Assembly: GCA_025449115.1 (NCBI GenBank)
Contig: JAHLKC010000009.1
Location: forward strand, 186,001-250,000
Length of the DNA stretch: 64,000 bases
DNA from: Chytridium lagenaria
Lineage: Eukaryota > Chytridiomycota > Chytridiomycetes > Chytridiales > Chytridiaceae
Reading direction: 5' to 3'
Position 1 is the stretch's first letter; the number at the start of each line of letters is the position of its first letter. The position numbers and the translations under genes are program-made. Positions 1 through 11,017 of the stretch are shown one piece after another. Under the pieces are notes generated by a model. The model was not told the DNA's origin and ran no database searches. It saw nothing but the letters and a program-made list of their open reading frames with translations.

Positions 1-479
1 CTTCAAGACTTCCACCCCTTTGGTTGTCTTGTGCATGTCGATGCTCCTAAGTCTCGCCAATTGTGAAGACAACACTGGTTCAACTCGCGAGTCCAAGAAA
101 GCGTCTACCTGGGACAAGAGTTGCCATCACGGGCAAGGCTCCTTGACCTCCACACAGGCCAAGAATCTGCCCCCCACCACTCCAACCTCACATGGTTTGA
201 AAATTCCCTAAACTCAACAGTTCGGAGCGTGCTCCAAAGGACCTGTCAATGCAATTCGACGAAGGCAATCATTACGAGTTCCGAGGTAACTGCAACCTCC
301 CAAACTCACCTGTTGCTCACACTCTTTCTTTCACAGAATATGGCATGAGGCTCTCCTCATTGCCTTTGAGCACTGACTCATCGCAGTTAGTAGGTGAAGC
401 GGCATACACCACAGTCTACAGACCTCCACATTCCTACTTCAACGTTGCCTTCTGTGAAGTTATCAAGCAACTCCACTGA
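1..479 (+). pseudogene. Copia-C integrase C-terminal remnant
   Basis: Frame 1 from the first base reads as the region after the integrase core of Ty1/copia polyproteins: a FHPFGCLVHV segment followed by RVQESVYLGQ, the degenerate form of the FGC..V..P..R and K-x-x-x-x-FLGY pattern. It continues as unrecognisable linker with stops. It is cut by the window edge and is not translatable over its length. It most likely belongs to the same old family as the pieces at 3879-4716 and 12319-14051. Confidence 0.6.
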
Positions 480-567
480 ACAGGCATAAGTGCGTAAGTA
501 CTTGTAGCTCTTAGGTCGTTTGTTTATCACCTTACTTCCCGTTGTTGAGTTTACGGGTTCTTTTACA

Positions 568-676
568 TACTTTTCTCTTTGTGTGTTTTGTTTACTTCCT
601 TTTCTCTTTGTGTTATGTTTACTTCCTTTTCTCTTTGTGTGTTATGTTAACTTCCTTTTCTTTTTGTGAGTTTTGT
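568..676. repeat. Pyrimidine-rich tandem repeat, about 27-30 bp x 4
   Basis: Four imperfect copies of a unit containing CTTCCTTTTCTCTTTGTGT lie back to back. They give the low-complexity open frame seen at 542-943, which I do not believe is coding. Confidence 0.75.
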
Positions 677-839
677 GTGAAGAATTACATTATTCACATG
701 GCCTATGGCTCATCTGGACATTTGTCTAAGTCCGTTGAGGTCTGTTATATCCTGCGTCGACGCGTAGAGTTAAGCGTCATATTGAATCCTCCCTTCTTTC
801 CCCTCTGGGATTCTTTACATGTACTTTTTCCCACGTTTA

Positions 840-1545
840 GAGGGTTTTTATTGAAGGAGGTGGCGCGCATATGTGCCATTTATGTGTGTGTGCATATGTT
901 GTGTCTATTATCTACTTGTATTTTGTGTATTACTTTAAAATAAGAGATTTCTTGATTTATTTTGTACCTGTTGAATCCAGTAGTTGATATTGAATCCTCT
1001 TCCCCACGCGCGTGGCCTTGCGGCGTGATCTCCCCTTCACTCTTAGTTGGATGACAGTTGACCCCTCTGCCCCCTTACCACCTGGTGAAGCTGCAATCCA
1101 ACCGTTTGAGACGGAAGGCTGTGATAGAATCCCTCCTCATTCACAGTGTCCTTTAGTCAAGGCTTGGTCAGCTATATTCCACCTCTGGTGCTCTCCGACC
1201 CGATGATCAGGCGCTAATGGCAGGCAATGAGTGAGGTTACCCTGTTCTAAGCTCTGAGAGGCAAACGAGAGCCCATGTTTCAAAAGGTGCCATAGTAGGG
1301 TGGCATGGAGACTTATAGCCATCCTCGATTGCCTGGAGACAATCTGGTGCTGATATTGGTTTAGAAGCAAGGTAAGTCGATAATGAAGATACTAAACACG
1401 TTCCCTTCTCCCTTTAATAAGCAGAATCTCGCGATCACTCACCCACACCATTGCCAAACAACAACAACATCACTTAGATTCAGGAGTACATCCTGTCCCT
1501 AGGTGCTCTGTGGACTTGCTCTGCTGGAGCAACTCCTTTACTCTT
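840..1545 (+). repeat. Repeat D, diverged copy 1
   Basis: Short blocks match the copies at 2660-3789 and 11393-12252 in the same order, for example GGTTTTTATTGAAGGAGG, then a GGCTTGGTCAG..CCACCTCTG block, then AGGAGTACATCCTG. No coding sequence is visible. It may be a long terminal repeat of Copia-C or an independent non-coding element. Both ends are uncertain. Confidence 0.4.
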
Positions 1546-2659
1546 CTCCCCTACCCCCTAGTCGAAGCTAGGTAGGGAGGGATGGGTCAAGAGAAGATCA
1601 CATTTGTTTACTTGTTCCTTTTTCGTTTCTGCTCTTGTTACGTGTTTACTGTTTTTACACGTATGGGATGTGTTTCAGTTTGTCACGTAAGTTTACGCGC
1701 GTTGATTACCTTCGTTTGTCTCGTGTTATTCTGCTTTGTCAGCGTTCTAGTTTACTCCCGCTCCCGCCCTTTCTTCAAATGTTATTGGTTGGTAACGGTG
1801 TAAGAGTCTAACACTGCTTATAAAGTGCGGAGTGGAGGAGGCTGCAGAACGCGTTACAGGAGGACCGCACCCGCCTAAGTATAAAAGAAGAGCATGTAGA
1901 CTGAAAAATAAAGTAGTGTTCGTTTTTAAGACCTTTGTCGCGTATGTTTATAATTAGTTTTATTTAAAGAATGACTCTAACTTTTACACGCGTTGCAAAC
2001 AATACCCGTTACCCTTTGTCTCTCCCCTCCTTGTCTACCCCGCATGGCTACGTGAGCCCTTTTCTTATGCGCGTGGAGACCTATTGTGTGTGCGGAGTTG
2101 ATGGCAGGCTAGTGTTTATGTTAAATCCTGTTCATACGCAACCAATTTAATAAACTGCTTTACTTAAGTTGTCATGTTTAAATGTTTATTGATTTGGTTA
2201 GATGAAAATTTTCACGCCATTTGGCGTAAGTTTTCTAAAGACACGCTAATCAACTTTGCTATTATAACTATATCACATAGTATGATTTGGGCCCAGCTTA
2301 CAATAACTATTGTTGCAAAATAACTATCAACCTCCGTGATATCCACCAAACTAAGGGTTGTAGTTTTTGCAAGGGTATGTTGTTGTAAGTGAGGAAATCT
2401 ATAATCTGCATGAAATTCGTAGTAACAGAAATTTCTGGTTACACAAACATTGTTTTGACCGTAAATTATTTGTCACTTAAAGGGTGAAATTCCCCCTTTC
2501 AACGAGACTTCCTGTTTAAGCACAAACAGCACACTGTTGCCTATAAAAACGGCCAGGTGATCTTCTTGTTCAATCCAAGATTTTCACTACTATTTTACTC
2601 CTCTCCTCACTTACACCGACGTTCCCACTCTGACAGTTTATGGTGTGTGTGTTTAGTTG
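1546..2659. other. Non-coding AT-rich spacer, possible decayed LTR promoter
   Basis: No supportable gene. A TATAAAAG box at about 1879 followed by AATAAA at about 1906, and a CTATAAAAAC box at about 2541, resemble the promoter and poly(A) layout of LTRs. There is a near-perfect 21-bp palindrome at 2422-2442. I cannot assign this stretch to a named element. Confidence 0.35.
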
Positions 2660-3789
2660 TGTTTGTGCTTATATATCCCCCATGATTTTATTTTTTAGAT
2701 TAGAGATTGAGCAAAACTTGAATAGATTCACCACACGCATGAAGACCTCGTTCTAGGCCAGCCTTGTGCTGTGCTCTCCCTACCCATTTATTACATATTG
2801 TGTTTGAGTATCCTGTGAGGCGTTCAAGGAGTGGACGTTGCCTGGGGGTGCCGCAACACTAGGTCAAGACAACTGAGTCTAAGCAAGGGTAAACCAGAGT
2901 TATTACGCCTTCATGGCACAACCCCTAACAAAGACCTGCTCGGATAAATTGTTGGGTTTCATCTTTTCTAGTTTGTTTTTTCTTAGCTGCATTCTTTATT
3001 TTGCTAAGTTAATTTATGCCCGCATTGTTTCCTGCCTGAATTTCTGAGTTTAGATTTATTATTTGTTTTGCTGCTCATACAATTTGTGCCAGTTAATCCC
3101 CGCACGTGAATCCCGAAGCGTGACTTTGTTAAGTTTCTTTACATGTTTGATTGTGACAATGAGGGATGAACGGGTCATGAGACCTTCTTAGCTTGGAGTG
3201 CCACCCTCATATTTACCTGTAGTGTTTTGGGAAGCGTTTTAATAATAAGAAGTTAGTTATCATGAGTATTATTCAGTAATCACCTCTGGAGACCTCGTCA
3301 CAAGTTTACATTTGTTATTATTAGTTTATTAGTTATTCTGTGTAATTATAAGAGCCCCGTAAACCCCTACATGAACCATCTAAGTACTGCATTCTTTACG
3401 ATGATTTGGGCTGTCTACTTGTCCTCAACAGGGGAGTGTAACCAGGAGAGGAGCCGCAGAGAGACGAGGGAGGAAGCAGGAAAGAGTTAAAACGGCTTAA
3501 AGATAATTGTGAAGGTCCAGGATACTCCTTGGAGCGGGATAGACTCCCTCCTTGTAGCTCATTCTACCCAAGTAAATGTGTTCCCCGCCTAGGTTTTTTC
3601 TTAATTACTCGTTATTTCCACCCCTTTTCCATGATAAAAAAATCCTTGCATCAGCAAAAGAGGAGCTGCCGCTGGGATTCCACCTTATAGCAGGTCAAGA
3701 TGGATGGCGGCATGGCACAGTGAACTCTCTCTCTACTATGGTCAAGGCTTGAATAGTAGAGGGTCAAAGGGAGAACTTCACACTTCACT
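2660..3789 (+). repeat. Repeat D, copy 2, interrupted by an LTR
   Basis: Homologous in order to 11600-12252: a block around CTAGGCCAGCC (about 2753), then after the LTR a block with ATACTCCTTGGAGCGGGAT (about 3522), and a shared end GAGAACTTCACA (about 3772-3783). The LTR at 2950-3371 splits it. No coding potential seen. Confidence 0.5.
2950..3371 (+). mobile_element. Solo LTR, Copia-A' subfamily
   Basis: Begins TGTTGGGTTTCATC and ends GTAAACCCCTACA, the same termini as the other A-type LTRs. It matches the 3' LTR at 11018-11392 best (GACAATGAGGGATG, CACCTCTGGAGACCTCG). No internal sequence is attached. The flanks (TAAAT before, TGAAC after) are not a target duplication, so this is probably a recombined or old copy. 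Confidence 0.8.
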
Positions 3790-3878
3790 CTTGTAGTTTG
3801 GCACAAACATACAATACATCTTCAATATTTACCTCACTTTGTTAATACATTTATATTCCCCTGCCTCACTACACAGAA

Positions 3879-4716
3879 ACGCCGTAGAGACCTGAACTCA
3901 CCCACCCTCCACGTCCTCGTTTCGTGGGGTGGCCAGTCCACAAGACAACAGAAACTCAGACACTTCGGATTCGGTTACCAAAGACGCTGAAGACAACACG
4001 GAGAATACCAACTTACATCAAGGGGACAGCTCACAGCGTCTTGCAAACGCTGATTCCCCGCGGATACAACTCCCTGATGGAATACACGCAGACGAAAACG
4101 ACGGCCGCCTCATCAGAACGGACGCTGAGGACTTCAACAACCTCACAGTGTCCGAAGCAGAAGAGACCTCAAATCCTACACCGATTCATCAGCTAGTCGC
4201 TCTGCAATGGGCGATCACGATGACAAATCAGAGGACGAAGTACTCCTTACCGCAACAAAGACGAGGTCAGGACGCAACTCGTGACATGCCCAAGCTTACA
4301 CAACACCCTACAACCCAACATCGAAAAGGATCCACTTCACTTTTCAAGAAGCAATGAGCCAACAGCGCAGAGTGGTAGAAGGCTTGCACCGCCAAGCTTG
4401 AAGCACTCAAAATTCGATCTGTCTACACATTAATCAGGAAACCCAGCACCGTCAACGTAGTCGGGGCTTAATGGGTGTTTAGAATTAAACGTAACCCAGA
4501 CGGATCCATGGATTCTGCCGTATACATTGTCCAACCGCCAGGCTTTGAGGATGGAGGAAGCGATAGAATTTGCCTCCTCACTAAGTCACTCTACGGTACA
4601 AAGCAGGCAGGGCGGCAATGGAACAAGTGCCTAATTGATCACCTGATGAAAATGGGCTTCATTGCAAGCGACGCAGACCTGTGCCTCTACATCTTTGTCC
4701 TAAAGGAATCCAAGAA
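3879..4716 (+). pseudogene. Copia-C pol fragment (linker and RT), decayed
   Basis: The polar, acidic linker between integrase and reverse transcriptase starts near 3924. It is followed by LEALKIRSVYTL, WVFRIKRNPDGS and then VYIVQPPGFEDG and KSLYGTKQAGRQWN, all standard copia RT blocks. Roughly 60-80 residues between NPDGS and VYIVQPP are missing, so the core of the RT palm is deleted. Frameshifts interrupt the rest. At 4716/4717 the frame runs straight into the truncated 3' side of a minus-strand Copia-A copy. A good 3' splice-like signal (CTACACAG) sits at 3871-3878, just before the linker. Confidence 0.7.
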
Positions 4717-7269
4717 TCTCTGCTGGAACACCACAATCTTCCCTTTTACACGATTGTAGCGACATTGCCACCCCAGGACGTATCGAAAACTCGGAGCTCT
4801 TGTGCCTCGGTAACGTCTCATGAATCGTTTTTTCTGATCGGTCTAATTCCTCCTTGCTCGTTGACGCTTCTATGATATCATCAACGTACACTCCCTTCAA
4901 GGTGAGATCATTGCCGTTTCGCTTGTAGTACAGACATGGATCCGCCGCTGAGCGAGTAAACTTCTCCTCGTCGACTTGGAACGTGTTCAAGTCTCCTCGT
5001 CGACTTGGAACGTGTTCAAGTCGGTGTTGAAACACATTGGTGCTTGAACGAGTCCGTAGAGACTCTTCATGCACAGGCACACCCAGTCTTCTTTCCCCTC
5101 GACGACGAATCCTTCTGGTTGTTCGATATAGATCTCATGATCTTCAAGCTTGCCATTCAAGAACGCGGTCTTCACATCGTATTGTCGAATCTCCATGTTT
5201 TCTTGACAAGCGACCGCAAGCATCACTCTCAGCGTCGCTTGCTTGATGACGGGTGCAAACTTCTCATCATAGTCGATTCCTTGTTTTTGCGAATAACCTT
5301 TAGCTACAAATCTCGCTTTCCGTTTATCGAGATTTCCCAACTCATCTCGTTTTGTTTTGTACACCCATCCTGATTTAATAATCTTTCTCCCTTTAGGTCG
5401 GGGAACCAACCTCCCATCTCAACCAACCTCTTCATTTCCTCCTCCATCGCTTTCCTCCATTCGTCCTTCTCCTTCCTACCCATCGCTTCCTGGTAGGTCT
5501 TTGGTTCGTCGTCATCTTCTAACGATGCCGTGTTTGCTGATGGTCTAACTGTCCAAAACTCTCCAGGCTTCTTCTTGTTCCGTGATGACCTTCGAAGGGA
5601 TGTCTCGTATGGCTCATCCAGGTCTTCACGGAAGTTTGGAACTCTTCTTCCGCCAGATCAACGAACTGTAGGTGAGTGAGGTTCCTCTCTTTCTTCATCT
5701 TCATCGTCGTCACGGTCGGGTGTATGATAACTAACATTATCATCTTCTTCATCTTCAGAGTCTTCGTCGTTTACCGCCGTATCAACTTCACATCCACCAG
5801 AGCTTGACGAGTCTGTGGAGTAATCCGGTAAGTCTAGATCGTTTTTCCACTCTTGAACCTCCCCTTCAAACTTTGATTCTCCCTTCTCTGCTTCTGCCGC
5901 CATTACTCCCTCGTTAAAAATCACTGACTTGCTTCTAACCAACTTATTTGTTTGCAAATCCCACAGGCGATAGCCCAGCGGCTCATACCCAACGAGAGCA
6001 CACCGTCGTGCGTTGAAATCACCCTTCTTACGTTGCTGCTTGGGTATCAATACGAGTGCCAGGCAACCCCAACACGGAGTCTTGACAAGTCAGTTTCACT
6101 CCAGCGAATCTCTCAAGCGGCGTTGCATCTTGTTCGTTCGTTCGAGTTGGCGATCGGTTAATGAGGTAAGCTGCAGCCATCACAGCTTCACCCCAAAAAC
6201 GCGTTTCGAGTTTGAAGAACTTAACATGCTTTTAGACCTCTCGTTCAAGGTCCTGTTCATACGTTCGGCAACACCGTTCTGTTGCGGTGTGTACGGCATG
6301 GTGAAGGTAAGTCGAATTCCATGCTCTAAACACCAATCCTTCATTAGTTTGTTGTTGAATTCGCCGCCGTTGTCTGCCACGATTTCAATGAGCTTCCTTT
6401 TGATTTTCTTCTCGGCTTCTTCTTTAAAACTTTTGATGAACTTGAATGACTCATTCTTCTTCTTGCACAGGTAAACGGTAACGTAGTTTGTCGCGCTGTC
6501 TACGATGGTGAGGAAGTAACGTGCGCCGCCATTTGACGCGGTCTTCATAGGTCCAACGATGTCGACGTGGATTTTCTCGAGAGGGTCCTTGGCTTTCAAC
6601 TCGTCGGGTTTGTCAGGAAATGATGTCCTTGTCATTTTCCCATCAACACAACCCTCACACAGGTAAGTGTCATCTTCATTCGTCATCTTGACTCCCTTCG
6701 CTACCTTCATTAACTTCTTCACTCCCTTCTTTCCTAGATGACCCATCCGCAAGTGCCACTGGTGCGGTGTCAGAGGCTTCTCGGCCTTTGCTGAGGCGGT
6801 GCTTGGCTTGAATTCGATGACTTGATCAAGGTAAATGAGATTCTCTTTGCTGCTGTAGGTAAACGTTGCAAGTGCTTGTGCTGACGGTTCTTTCTTAGGT
6901 TTAAGGTCGTATCCGTCGTCCTTCGGGAATATGTCAAGATCCTTCTTTCTCGCCATCCCAAGCGAGATCAGGTTCCGTCCGATGTTTGGTACGTATAACA
7001 CGTTCTTGAGTATTAACGTTCCTGTTCTTTCGCCGTTTCTAATCTTCACTTCACAGTCACCGACTCCACGAGATTCAAGGTTGCTGTTGTTGTCGGCAGT
7101 GCTGATGTTGCACTGAATGGGGCGGTAATTCGACAGGATGTTGCGCTGGAACGTCATGTGGTGAGTGGCTCCAGAGTCTAACATCCATCTGGTGTCTCTA
7201 GTCTGCGGACCGCCTTCCGAGCTCATGTTGACGGTAGGTACTGCTGCAACAAAAACCACAGGATTTCCT
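4717..7269 (-). pseudogene. Copia-A protease-integrase-RT (minus copy), broken
   Basis: Protease is recognised by the aspartyl motif WMLDSGATHHMTF near 7170. The integrase zinc site (HLRMGHLG, then CEGCVDGKM) and core (HVDIVGP, VDSATNYVTVYL, IVADNGGEFNNK, YTPQQNGVAERMNR) follow to 6180. Beyond a frameshift come the acidic linker (about 6050-5660) and RT blocks (WVYKTKRDELGN, QYDVKTAFLNGKL, GVYVDDIIEAS). RT is cut before its end and RNase H is missing. A 29-bp tandem duplication in RT (4963-5020) adds further disruption. Confidence 0.8.
4963..5020. repeat. 29-bp perfect tandem duplication inside RT
   Basis: TCTCCTCGTCGACTTGGAAC followed by GTGTTCAAG occurs at 4963-4991 and again at 4992-5020. 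The plus-strand copies at 9491 and 24440 carry it once, so it arose in this copy. It shifts the RT frame. Confidence 0.9.
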
Positions 7270-8225
7270 CCGTTGTTGTTGTTCTGATTGTTGTTTTGGT
7301 TTGCCAGGTTTGCATTAGGTCCTCGATTCCAACCACCTCGGCCTCGACCTCCTCTTCCACGTCCTCCTCGACCACGGAAACCCCTCGTCCTCTTCCACGG
7401 AAAAACCCTCTTCCTGCAGCCGCAGGTTGAGCTTGAGGTTCGTTGTCTCTTTCATTTCTGTTGTCGTTATTTCTTCTCGCGCTCCAGCAGTCTCTTGCTA
7501 AGTGTCCTTTCTTTCCGCAATTGTAGCATTCTCGGTCCTCGCCACCGCGGTGTCTTTGTTGTTGATTGTTGTAGCGTCCCGCAGCGTGAGCCTGGGCCGC
7601 CTTCGTTTCTTCGTTTTCCTTCTTTCTCTCTTTCAGTTTCGTTTCATGATCTAACAGCTTTCCCAACAACATAGGCATAGTCAGCCTCGGCTTTGGGTTC
7701 GTTTCTCAAGAAGGTTGACGATGATGTCGTATGCTTCAGGGAGATTCGTCAAAAGGATGGAAATGTGATGCGGGGTTGCCCGTGTCTTCCCCCGCTGCCT
7801 TCAGTTGCTGAATGGTTGACGAGACCTCCGCGATGTAAGTCTTTAAGTCGTCTTCTTCTTTCATCTTTAAGTTCGTGAGTTTGCGTCTAATTGCGTTTCT
7901 GTTCGTCTGAGCCTTTCTCTCATAGGTCTCGATGATTTTATCCCATGTCGCCTTTGCCGTGAATTCATCCTGTATCAACGGTAGGATGATGTCGTGAACT
8001 CTTGACTCGATTCTTGCTTTTGCTTTCATGTCCAGGTCTTCTTCTTCTAACCTAGTCTTCTTTTCGGCATTTGGTAGGCGTGTCAACGACTGCATAGGGC
8101 GTCCAGCCCTTCTCGACGATCTTCCAAAGGCCTTTGCCTTTCAAGTACCCGATCATGCGGTACTTCCAGATGTGGAACTGTGTCCCATCAAACATCACCG
8201 GTTTGTCGTCGTTCTCTTTCGTCAT
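7270..8225 (-). pseudogene. Copia-A Gag (minus copy), frameshifted
   Basis: Starts with ATG at 8225, the same start as the intact-looking copy at 15868. It encodes the capsid-like UBN2/Gag region (FHIWKYRMIGYLKGKGLW early, IAEVSSTIQQLKAAGED later) and a CCHC zinc knuckle CYNCGKKGHLARDC around 7530. One-base shifts near 8095 and 7740 break the frame. It would form the particle shell and bind element RNA. The tail is Arg/Gly-rich. Confidence 0.75.
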
Positions 8226-8330
8226 CTTCTCGTGTTGACAGCTTGCTTTCTTTCTTGGGATGAATCTCTTTTCTCTTTTACTCTTCGGCCCTCAAATGGA
8301 TCGATTCACTCCTCCTTCCAACCAGGTGAA

Positions 8331-8339
8331 GTGCTACCA
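8331..8339 (-). promoter_or_regulatory. Primer binding site (TGGTAGCAC)
   Basis: TGGTAGCAC starts two bases inside the LTR and is identical in Copia-A and Copia-B. It complements an acceptor end GTGCTACCA, as expected for initiator Met tRNA priming; the tRNA identity is inferred. Confidence 0.7.
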
Positions 8340-8341
8340 CT

Positions 8342-8745
8342 TGTAGGGGTTACGGGGCTCAATTGTAATTAAATTATAATTATTAATAAAGAATTAAACT
8401 ATAAAGAATAGTGATGGAGTCTCCAGCGGTGACAGGGAGGTAATTACTACGAAACTTCCATATATTAATGTTAACTACTTTTCTCAATACATGTAGAGGG
8501 TGGGGATTTACACCAGAACTCATGACCCGTAAATCCCTCCAAATTACGTATCATAAACTAAACATGAAATAATAAAGTTAAAGGGAATTAACGCATCCTC
8601 AAATGGGAATGGGGAGCTCAATAAACTGATCAATTCAAAAACTTAAATAACGCGTAAACGAACAGGTTCGGGGGGAAAAAATAACTTAGACAAAATAACG
8701 AATGTGGGTGAGTGAAACAAAATAGAAAGATGAATAAACCCAACA
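8342..8745 (-). repeat. 5' LTR of the minus-strand Copia-A
   Basis: On the plus strand it runs TGTAGGGGTTACGGGGC ... ATAAACCCAACA, the reverse complement of TGTTGGGTTTAT ... CCCTACA. Length 404 bp. The primer binding site follows at 8331-8339. The outer flank GATGA has no partner at the truncated end. Confidence 0.9.
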
Positions 8746-11017
8746 GATGACAACTCCGATGAAGAGGAAGATGATAATGTTAGTTATCACACACCTGATC
8801 GTGAAGACTACAACGAAGAAGATAGAGAAGAACCACGCTCACCTACGGTTCGTCGTTCAGGTGGAAGAAGAGTGCCAAATTTCCGTGAAGACCTGGATGA
8901 ACCGTACGAAACATCCCCTTCGAAGGTCAACAAGGAACAAGAAGAAACCTGGAGAGTTTTGGACGGTTAAGCCATCCGCCAACACCGCATCATGGGAAGA
9001 GGATGATGATGAGCCAAAAACTTACTTAGAAGCGATGCAGAGGAAGGAGAAGAATGAATGGAGGAAAGCAATGGAAGAGGAGATGAAGAGCTTGGTCGAG
9101 ATGGGGACTTGGAGGCTGGTGCCCCGACCAAAAGATAAGAAGATTATCAAATCTGGATGGGTGTACAAAACAAAGCGTGATGAGTTGGGTAATTTGGACA
9201 ACACAAGGCACGCTTTGTTGCCAAAAGGGTATTCGCAAAAACAAGGCCGTTGACTATGATGAGAAGTTCGCTCCAGTTATCAAGCAAGCCACACTTAGAG
9301 TCATGCTAGCGGTCGCCTGCCAAGAAGACATGGGAAATCAGGCAGTAGGACGTCAAGACTGCATTTTTAAATGGCAAGCTTGAAGATCACGAAATCTACA
9401 TTGAGCAACCCGAGGGTTTCGTGGTTGAAGGGAAAGAAGATTGGGTTTGCTTGTGCATGAAGAGTCTCTACGGCTTGGTTCAAGCCACCGATGTGTTTCC
9501 ATAACGACTTGGCCACATTCCAAGTTGATGAGGAGCGTTTCACGAGGTCAGCAGCGGACCCGTGTCTCTACTACAAGAGGAACGGCAAGGACCTTACTAT
9601 GAAAGGGGTCTATGTCGACGATATCATTGAAGCGTCAACAAGCAAGGAGGAACTGGACAGATCGGAGAAAAGATTTATGAGACGTTACCGTGGGAACACG
9701 AGCTGCAAGTTTTCGATACGTGTTTGGCTGGCAGTGGTCGCTATGATCGTGTGAAAGGGAAGATTGTGGTGTTCCAGCAGAGATACATCGAGACGATGGG
9801 TCATAAGCTGGAATTACCAAAACCCTTTTGCATTATGTAGGGGTTACGGGGCTCAATTGTAATTAAATTATAATGATTAATAAAGAGAATTAAACTATAA
9901 AGAATAGTGATGGAGTCTCCAGCGGTGACAGGGAGGTAATTACTACGAAACTTCCATAATTAATGTTAACAACTTCTCGCAATACATGTAGAGGGTGGGG
10001 ATTTACATCAGAACTCATGATCCGTAAATCCCTCCAAATTACGTATCATAAATAAAACATAAAGTAATAAAGTTAAAGGGATTAACGCATCCTCAATGGA
10101 ATGTGGAGCTTAATAAACTGATCAACTCAAAACCTTAAAATAACGCGTAAATAACAGATTCGGGGGGAAAATAACTTAGACTAAATAACGAATGTGGGTG
10201 AGTGAAACAAAATAGAAAGATGAATAAACCCAACACATTACACGCCAATGGACGCGGTCAAAGAGCTGTTAAAGAAGATGGAAGGAGAGATAACTAAAAC
10301 GAACGAGAAGGGACAAGGATACCAACAGTACACCGGATCCTTGATGCACGCTATGATTGGGACGCGACCAGATATCACGTTTGCACTAGGAATGGCGGCT
10401 AGATTTCAAGAAAATCCTTACCCAGCCACATTGGGACGCGCTTTACCGCACTTGTGGATATATTCAGCAGACCAGCAGCTGGGGATTCAATACTCACGTT
10501 GAGAGAAACTGGAGTTGGTGGGTTATGCCGATGCCGACATGGGGACGGATCCGGCGGACATGAAGTCTACTAGTGGATTTGTGATCACTTTGATGGGGGA
10601 GCTGTTGTGTGGGGAACTAAGAAGCAAGCAACAACGGCTCAGTCTACTGCCGAGGCTGAATATGTCTCTTTGAGTGAGGCATCATCACATATGATTTGGG
10701 TTAGTCAACTTCTGGGGAGCTAGGATACTCGTTTAACGACGCACCAGTCATTTATGGCGACAACACGACGGCAAACGCGCTAGCCAGCACGCCAATCATT
10801 TCACAGAGTTCTCGCCATGTGGACAGAAGGTTTCACGTCATCAGAGACAGAGTTAAGGCGAAGAAGATACGCGTTGAATACCTTAACACGAAGTTACAAC
10901 CTGCAGATTTGTTTACTAAAGCATTACCACGAACTCAGTTTGAAGAATTACGCGCTAAGTTTGGGATGGTTAAAGTGGTTGAGTAAAACTGCACGTTTAG
11001 AAAGCTGAGGGGGAGAA
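8746..11017 (+). pseudogene. Copia-A' pol 3' half (linker, RT, RNase H)
   Basis: Begins inside the acidic linker (DDNVSYHTP equivalent), then KPSANTASWEED, EEMKSLVEMGTWRLVPRP, RT blocks including GVYVDDIIEAS near 9610, and RNase H (YADADMGTDP near 10525, AQSTAEAEYVSLSEASSHM). It ends with the polypurine tract CTGAGGGGGAGAA just before the LTR at 11018. A solo LTR splits it at 9836. Several frameshifts make it non-functional. It differs from the other A copies by scattered substitutions, fitting its different 3' LTR. Confidence 0.8.
9836..10235 (-). mobile_element. Solo Copia-A LTR with CATTA target duplication
   Basis: A 400-bp LTR in reverse orientation (TGTAGGGGTTAC ... AAACCCAACA) interrupts the RT/RNase H frame of the plus-strand copy. 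CATTA is present at 9831-9835 and 10236-10240. Reading across the LTR restores LPK..LHY..PMDAVK. This is a normal insertion followed by LTR-LTR recombination. Confidence 0.92.

Larger units (their letters stand above)
4717..8745 (-). mobile_element. Copia-A element, minus strand, 3'-truncated
   Basis: On the minus strand the order is 5' LTR (8745-8342), primer binding site, Gag (from 8225), protease, integrase, linker and RT up to about 4717. The rest of RT, RNase H and the 3' LTR are absent. Copia order (integrase before RT) assigns the superfamily. The lost 3' end abuts Copia-C RT sequence, so a deletion or rearrangement joined two unrelated copia bodies. LTR variants (GTGACAGGGAGGTAATTAC on the plus strand) match the subtype at 15351 rather than the outer LTRs at 14052 and 25574. 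Confidence 0.85.

Noticed and set aside
568..676. Possible CRISPR-like array
   Set aside because: Adjacent tandem copies without unique spacers in a eukaryotic genome; simple tandem repeat.
542..943. 133-codon frame with hydrophobic repeats (possible membrane protein)
   Set aside because: It is produced by the TTTTCTCTTTGTGT tandem repeat and has no conserved continuation.
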